Part shown: positions 5,881-8,005 of the stretch, in pieces
Position numbering within the stretch: position 1 is the stretch's first letter
How the letters are laid out: every line of letters starts with the position of its first letter
DNA from: Chroococcidiopsidaceae cyanobacterium CP_BM_RX_35
GTDB taxonomy: Bacteria; Cyanobacteriota; Cyanobacteriia; Cyanobacteriales; Chroococcidiopsidaceae
DNA length: 8,005 bases
NCBI GenBank assembly: GCA_019242465.1
Contig: JAFAVL010000744.1
Coordinates: 1-8,005 of the forward strand
Direction: 5' to 3'
Notes under the pieces: model-generated
The model's database searches: none
The model's input: the letters and a program-made list of their open reading frames with translations, nothing else
What the model was told of the DNA's origin: nothing
Program-made: the position numbers and the translations under genes

Positions 5881-6123
5881 AAGAGACTGTCTCATTGTGT
5901 CCTGCTTTACACTGTTAGCCCCGAATCCGAGATCGGTGTGCAGTTTGAGTCGATTGCTCACCGCTATGAGCACCTCAGTCTGATGATTGCCTCCGACCAT
6001 CCCTTTCGAGAATAGGACTGCATCTTTGCTGATACGACGATGGCAGTGGCGGCTATCGACCGACTTGTACATCACTCTACAATTATTGAAAATTTTGAAA
6101 AAAACTGGAGTTTTGACTCCTAA
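5881..6123 (+). pseudogene. Fossil of an IS21-family helper ATPase (IstB), C-terminal end
   Basis: The plus frame reads, from about 5929, as the end of an IstB-type AAA+ protein, the target-selection ATPase of IS21 elements: IAHRYEHLSLMIASDHPFRE, an in-frame TAG (6013-6015) where relatives have tryptophan, then DCIFADTTMAVAAIDRLVHH and STIIE. The clear similarity ends near 6090. The following residues to the TAA at 6121 are probably not IstB and coincide with the terminator of the neighbouring minus-strand gene. No start, Walker motifs, istA or IS21 termini are seen nearby, so this is an isolated relic of roughly 60-80 codons. A minus-strand open frame covers the same DNA but has no protein-like character. 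Confidence 0.8.
6098..6120 (-). terminator. Intrinsic terminator of the Rpn-family gene
   Basis: On the minus strand GGAGT-CAAA-ACTCC (6120-6107) forms a 5-bp stem with a 4-base loop. Two bases (AG) follow, then seven consecutive T (6104-6098). It lies 11 bases past the stop codon of the Rpn-family gene at 6131, the right place and strand to end its transcript. The stem is short, so efficiency may be moderate. Confidence 0.6.
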
Positions 6124-6130
6124 CAGCTTC

Positions 6131-7024
6131 TTAATCGCGATTTGGCAGATGCTCCAGCCACAACTCCAGGTCAGAGAGTGACTGAAGATCGAACAGAACA
6201 TCTCCCAGAGCTTCGATTCGTTGAAGTGAAAGTTGATTAATCTGGGCAGCAAGTGACTGCGGTAATTCCCCAAAACGACGAGTCAGTAAGTGCAACGTTA
6301 ACTCTCTTCGTCCTTCCTCACGTCCTTCCTCACGCCCTTCCTCACGCCCTTCCTCACGCCCTTCCTCACGTCCTTCTTCCTTAGCTTCCTGGTAAAACCG
6401 CGTCTCCTGAAGTGAAATTCCTAGCATCTCCTCTGCCTCCCTCCGGCTCAAATCTGTAAACTTGTAAACCAAGATTGTGGTAAGCATCTCTATTATGGCT
6501 TGGTTTGATGCTTGAGTTGTCTCCTGTTGTGATCGCTCTAACAAAGACCTGGCTACTTCTGCCGTACTTGCTTCACTAACGGTTGTCAACACCATTAATG
6601 CCACTTCGATCGGCAACTGCTCAATTTCTCCCAACTCGTCTAAAAACACCCGATGTACCTGGTCGCTATTTAACTGTGCGCGATAGGGGCGTGTTTCTGC
6701 TTGCTCTGTGGAGCGAGTTGGATAAATTATTACGGCTTGCCAATCTGTGAATCGACTTCGGTTGCGGTAAAAATATAAAGACGATTCACCAAATAATCGC
6801 TCGTACAGCATCTCATCACGCTGGAATTGCACCTCGCAAAAAAATACAATGCCTGGTTCATTGTCAGGAGGTAAAAACACCCCGTCTATCTCAAACTTGG
6901 GTTCTTTTACCGCTACCGAGTCAAATTTGTACAGTTGTGCATTTGAGGGTCGTTCTTCTAATAACTCAAACAGCAGCGCTGGAGATTGTTGGAATAACTT
7001 ATAGAAAATTGAATCTCGACGCAC
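6131..7024 (-). CDS. Rpn-family recombination-promoting nuclease / putative transposase (PD-(D/E)XK, DUF2887 + DUF4351)
   Basis: Rpn proteins are PD-(D/E)XK DNA endonucleases linked to transposition and, in E. coli RpnA-E, to recombination; many are annotated as putative transposases. The 297-residue product starts with the family-typical DSIFYKLFQQ. The nuclease core shows FEIDGVF (Asp47) and FFCEVQFQ (Glu64, Gln66), the variant E-x-Q form common in this family, followed by YFYRNRSRF. A helical middle (120-210) leads to a hydrophilic KEEG/REEG repeat (214-239) and a C-terminal DUF4351 module (LLTRRFGELPQSL ... SLSDLELWLEHL). The start is GTG 7024-7022, with AAGGAG upstream; the ATG just upstream overlaps the ribosome site and runs into a stop. 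All key parts are present, so it is probably intact. A -10 box lies at 7092-7097 and a terminator at 6098-6120. Confidence 0.92.
   Translation of the reverse strand: MRRDSIFYKLFQQSPALLFELLEERPSNAQLYKFDSVAVKEPKFEIDGVFLPPDNEPGIVFFCEVQFQRDEMLYERLFGESSLYFYRNRSRFTDWQAVIIYPTRSTEQAETRPYRAQLNSDQVHRVFLDELGEIEQLPIEVALMVLTTVSEASTAEVARSLLERSQQETTQASNQAIIEMLTTILVYKFTDLSRREAEEMLGISLQETRFYQEAKEEGREEGREEGREEGREEGREEGRRELTLHLLTRRFGELPQSLAAQINQLSLQRIEALGDVLFDLQSLSDLELWLEHLPNRD
6309..6380 (-). repeat. 12-bp minisatellite coding for REEG repeats
   Basis: Five full 12-bp units (plus strand cgtccttcctca or cgcccttcctca; 6309-6368) and a sixth divergent unit (6369-6380) are arranged head to tail. They encode KEEG-(REEG)5 inside the Rpn-family protein between the nuclease and DUF4351 parts. 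The units differ only at one wobble position, which suggests recent slippage. Copy-number change alters the linker by four residues without breaking the frame. Such repeats are typical of this family. Confidence 0.93.
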
Positions 7025-7091
7025 TAGCCTGACATCTCCTTCGAGTTCGCAAGGTTTAGATACGGATTTGATTGCGAATTGGCTTGACCTA

Positions 7092-7097
7092 ATTATA
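7092..7097 (-). promoter_or_regulatory. Candidate -10 box for the Rpn-family gene
   Basis: TATAAT, a perfect -10 hexamer, lies 67 bases upstream of the GTG at 7024. No good -35 hexamer is found at 16-18 bases (ACTAAC at 17). A TTGACA directly abuts the -10 box and cannot serve as its -35. The box overlaps the stop codon of the small upstream ORF. Confidence 0.35.
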
Positions 7098-7350
7098 TGT
7101 CAAATCTGTTAGGAGTTAGTAACAGATTCTGAGCAGTATACATGTTATCTACTTTCAGTTTTGCAAATTTACTCTTCACGGCATTAGGATTAATATTCGC
7201 AGGAAACACCAAGCGCTTTGGCTGATTGCACAAAGTAATCGCTTCTTTGAGTCGAGTCAATTTAACTAATCGCCATTTCCGCTCTGAAAATTCCCAAACA
7301 GCAACAACACCATACCAATCTTTCAAATCAATCACTGCCTTACTATTCAT
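7093..7350 (-). CDS. Small hypothetical protein, 85 residues (doubtful)
   Basis: The frame from ATG 7350-7348 reads MNSKAVIDLKDWYGVVAVWEF and continues as a basic soluble protein rich in lysine and leucine, with no recognised domain, signal peptide or membrane segment. An upstream in-frame start at 7485 would force translation through the terminator at 7370-7406 and adds an unconvincing segment, so it is not used. GAGAG lies 8 bases before ATG 7350, and AAGG is too close. Only about 20 bases separate this ATG from the T run of that terminator, leaving no room for its own promoter in between. Transcription would need read-through, so it may be a decayed gene or a chance frame. The composition is protein-like. 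Confidence 0.4.
   Translation of the reverse strand: MNSKAVIDLKDWYGVVAVWEFSERKWRLVKLTRLKEAITLCNQPKRLVFPANINPNAVKSKFAKLKVDNMYTAQNLLLTPNRFDI
7103..7128. repeat. Perfect 9-bp inverted repeat just upstream of the Rpn-gene -10 box
   Basis: AATCTGTTA (7103-7111) and TAACAGATT (7120-7128) are exact reverse complements with an 8-base loop. The repeat covers the expected -35 region of the promoter at 7092-7097 and has no T run on either side, so an operator or activator site is more likely than a terminator. It also lies in the last codons of the small ORF at 7093-7350. Confidence 0.5.
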
Positions 7351-7369
7351 GTCCTTGCTCTCAAGTAAG

Positions 7370-7406
7370 AATAAAAACCCCCAACTTACTTCAAAGCTGA
7401 GGGTGG
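7370..7406 (-). terminator. Intrinsic terminator downstream of the window-edge gene
   Basis: On the minus strand ACCCTCAGC (7404-7396) pairs with GTTGGGGGT (7385-7377) through nine pairs, two of them G-U. Two further U-A pairs extend the stem to 11 and close a 6-base loop. TTTTTATTC follows directly. It lies about 90 nt after the stop at 7496 and probably ends that transcript. The plus strand has no T run, so it acts in one direction. A separate small inverted repeat, ATATGC-7-GCATAT (7412-7430), precedes it. Confidence 0.65.
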
Positions 7407-7495
7407 AAGAGATATGCGTGTAGAGCATATGAATTTCTTGATGAGGGAAGCTGCTTGAAAAAGAGGATTCTTTCACAAACAGCAAGTAGATTTAG

Positions 7496-8005
7496 CTAAA
7501 AAGCCGGAACTTTTATCTCATTCATCCACTGTTGAGCTAGTTCTTCATTACCTAAAATTTGGGGTTGCTGCTGGAGCCAATTATTAAAAGTTTCACGCGC
7601 CTGAAGTGGATTCATACCGTTCCTAACCGCTACATCTAGGCACAGAGCATCAACCATTGCTTTGACTTCTGCTTCACCTAATTGGTTGCTCTTAAGACCA
7701 GGAAAGTTAGCTTCCATTGTCGATGCAATCTCTTTGCTGCTATGCCCCGTTAGCTTACCCACTCGCTTAAGCAATTCTCGATTAGGATTTTCAATTGCTG
7801 CTGGAGGTGCTGCACTAAGCTTTACCTCGGTAATGGGTGAGAGAGATTGACTACTATCGAAGCTTGTTGCCTTGATTGGGTACTCGACCGTCTCTCGATA
7901 AGGCTTGATAGAGCCTTCCGTAGTTACCCAACTTTGTTCTGCTGTTGTTTCAGAGTCGGCTTGCGCCATCTCCTCGGTACTATATAAACCTGATAGTTCT
8001 GCTGG
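7496..8005 (-). CDS. Unrecognised protein, C-terminal part, open to the window edge
   Basis: The frame ends at 7496 and can start at an ATG at 7969 (157 residues), but it remains open through the last 12 codons to base 8005 (PAELSGLYSTEE before the ATG). The GAGGAG next to that ATG is in direct contact with it, too close for a ribosome site, so the gene more likely begins outside the window and the visible part is its C-terminal 169 residues. The first 60 or so residues are low-complexity and probably disordered. The rest (about NPNRELLKRVGKLTGHSSKE to the end) is a compact helical domain with LGEAEVKAMVDALCLDVAVRNG and a tryptophan-containing tail. No family is recognised; a C-terminal module of a plasmid or phage replication or mobilisation protein is conceivable but unsupported. 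Confidence 0.65.
   Translation of the reverse strand, partial: PAELSGLYSTEEMAQADSETTAEQSWVTTEGSIKPYRETVEYPIKATSFDSSQSLSPITEVKLSAAPPAAIENPNRELLKRVGKLTGHSSKEIASTMEANFPGLKSNQLGEAEVKAMVDALCLDVAVRNGMNPLQARETFNNWLQQQPQILGNEELAQQWMNEIKVPAF

Noticed and set aside
5875..6273. Minus-strand open frame of 132 codons
   Set aside because: It overlaps the 3' end of the Rpn-family gene and lies opposite the IstB relic, whose plus-strand frame carries clear family similarity; the minus product has no protein-like pattern.
6309..6380. CRISPR-like array
   Set aside because: The 12-bp units are continuous without spacers and are coding, giving REEG repeats in the Rpn-family protein.

Overview
The window looks like a chromosomal segment of a cyanobacterium, probably one with a large, mobile-element-rich genome. 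HIP1 octamers (GCGATCGC) lie at 1079-1086 and 4184-4191. A type III glutamine synthetase gene carries a cyanobacterial NtcA-type promoter. The IS1, DUF6399, IS21/istB and Rpn/DUF4351 sequences are also types common in cyanobacteria. The genus cannot be fixed from the sequence.

Layout. (1) 1-1789, minus strand: a metabolic pair, the 5' part of glnN (glutamine synthetase III, cut by the window edge) and, upstream of it, ppk2 (polyphosphate kinase 2). A near-perfect NtcA class II promoter lies inside the last coding part of ppk2 and points at glnN, so glnN can probably be induced by nitrogen starvation independently of ppk2. (2) 1790-2109: about 320 bases without a gene, holding the ppk2 leader, a small palindrome and three 8-bp repeats that loosely resemble a Pho box. 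(3) 2110-3694, plus strand: a decayed IS1-family element with clear 24-bp terminal inverted repeats and a frameshifted transposase, abutting the C-terminal remnant of a DUF6399 transposase-like gene. (4) 3775-5027, plus strand: two consecutive reading frames that look like one protein of about 417 residues split by a -1 frameshift at a canonical slippery heptamer (GGGAAAG, 4494-4500). Its parts in order are two copies of a MerR-like helical motif, a linker, a charged helical segment and one membrane helix. (5) 5083-5763, minus strand: an unrecognised helical 226-residue protein, convergent with the previous gene and with its own promoter. (6) 5881-6123, plus strand: a fossil of the C-terminal end of an IS21 helper ATPase (IstB) with an in-frame stop. 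(7) 6131-7024, minus strand: an Rpn-family PD-(D/E)XK nuclease with a 12-bp minisatellite coding for REEG repeats and its own terminator. (8) 7093-8005, minus strand: a small doubtful ORF, an intrinsic terminator, and the C-terminal end of an unrecognised protein open to the window edge.

The left end is core nitrogen and phosphorus reserve metabolism. Everything from 2110 onward is accessory DNA made of transposon debris, an Rpn nuclease and unrecognised proteins. The most interesting points are the NtcA promoter inside ppk2 and the possible programmed frameshift that would join a MerR-like tandem-repeat domain to a membrane anchor. No complete known defence or mobile system is visible.
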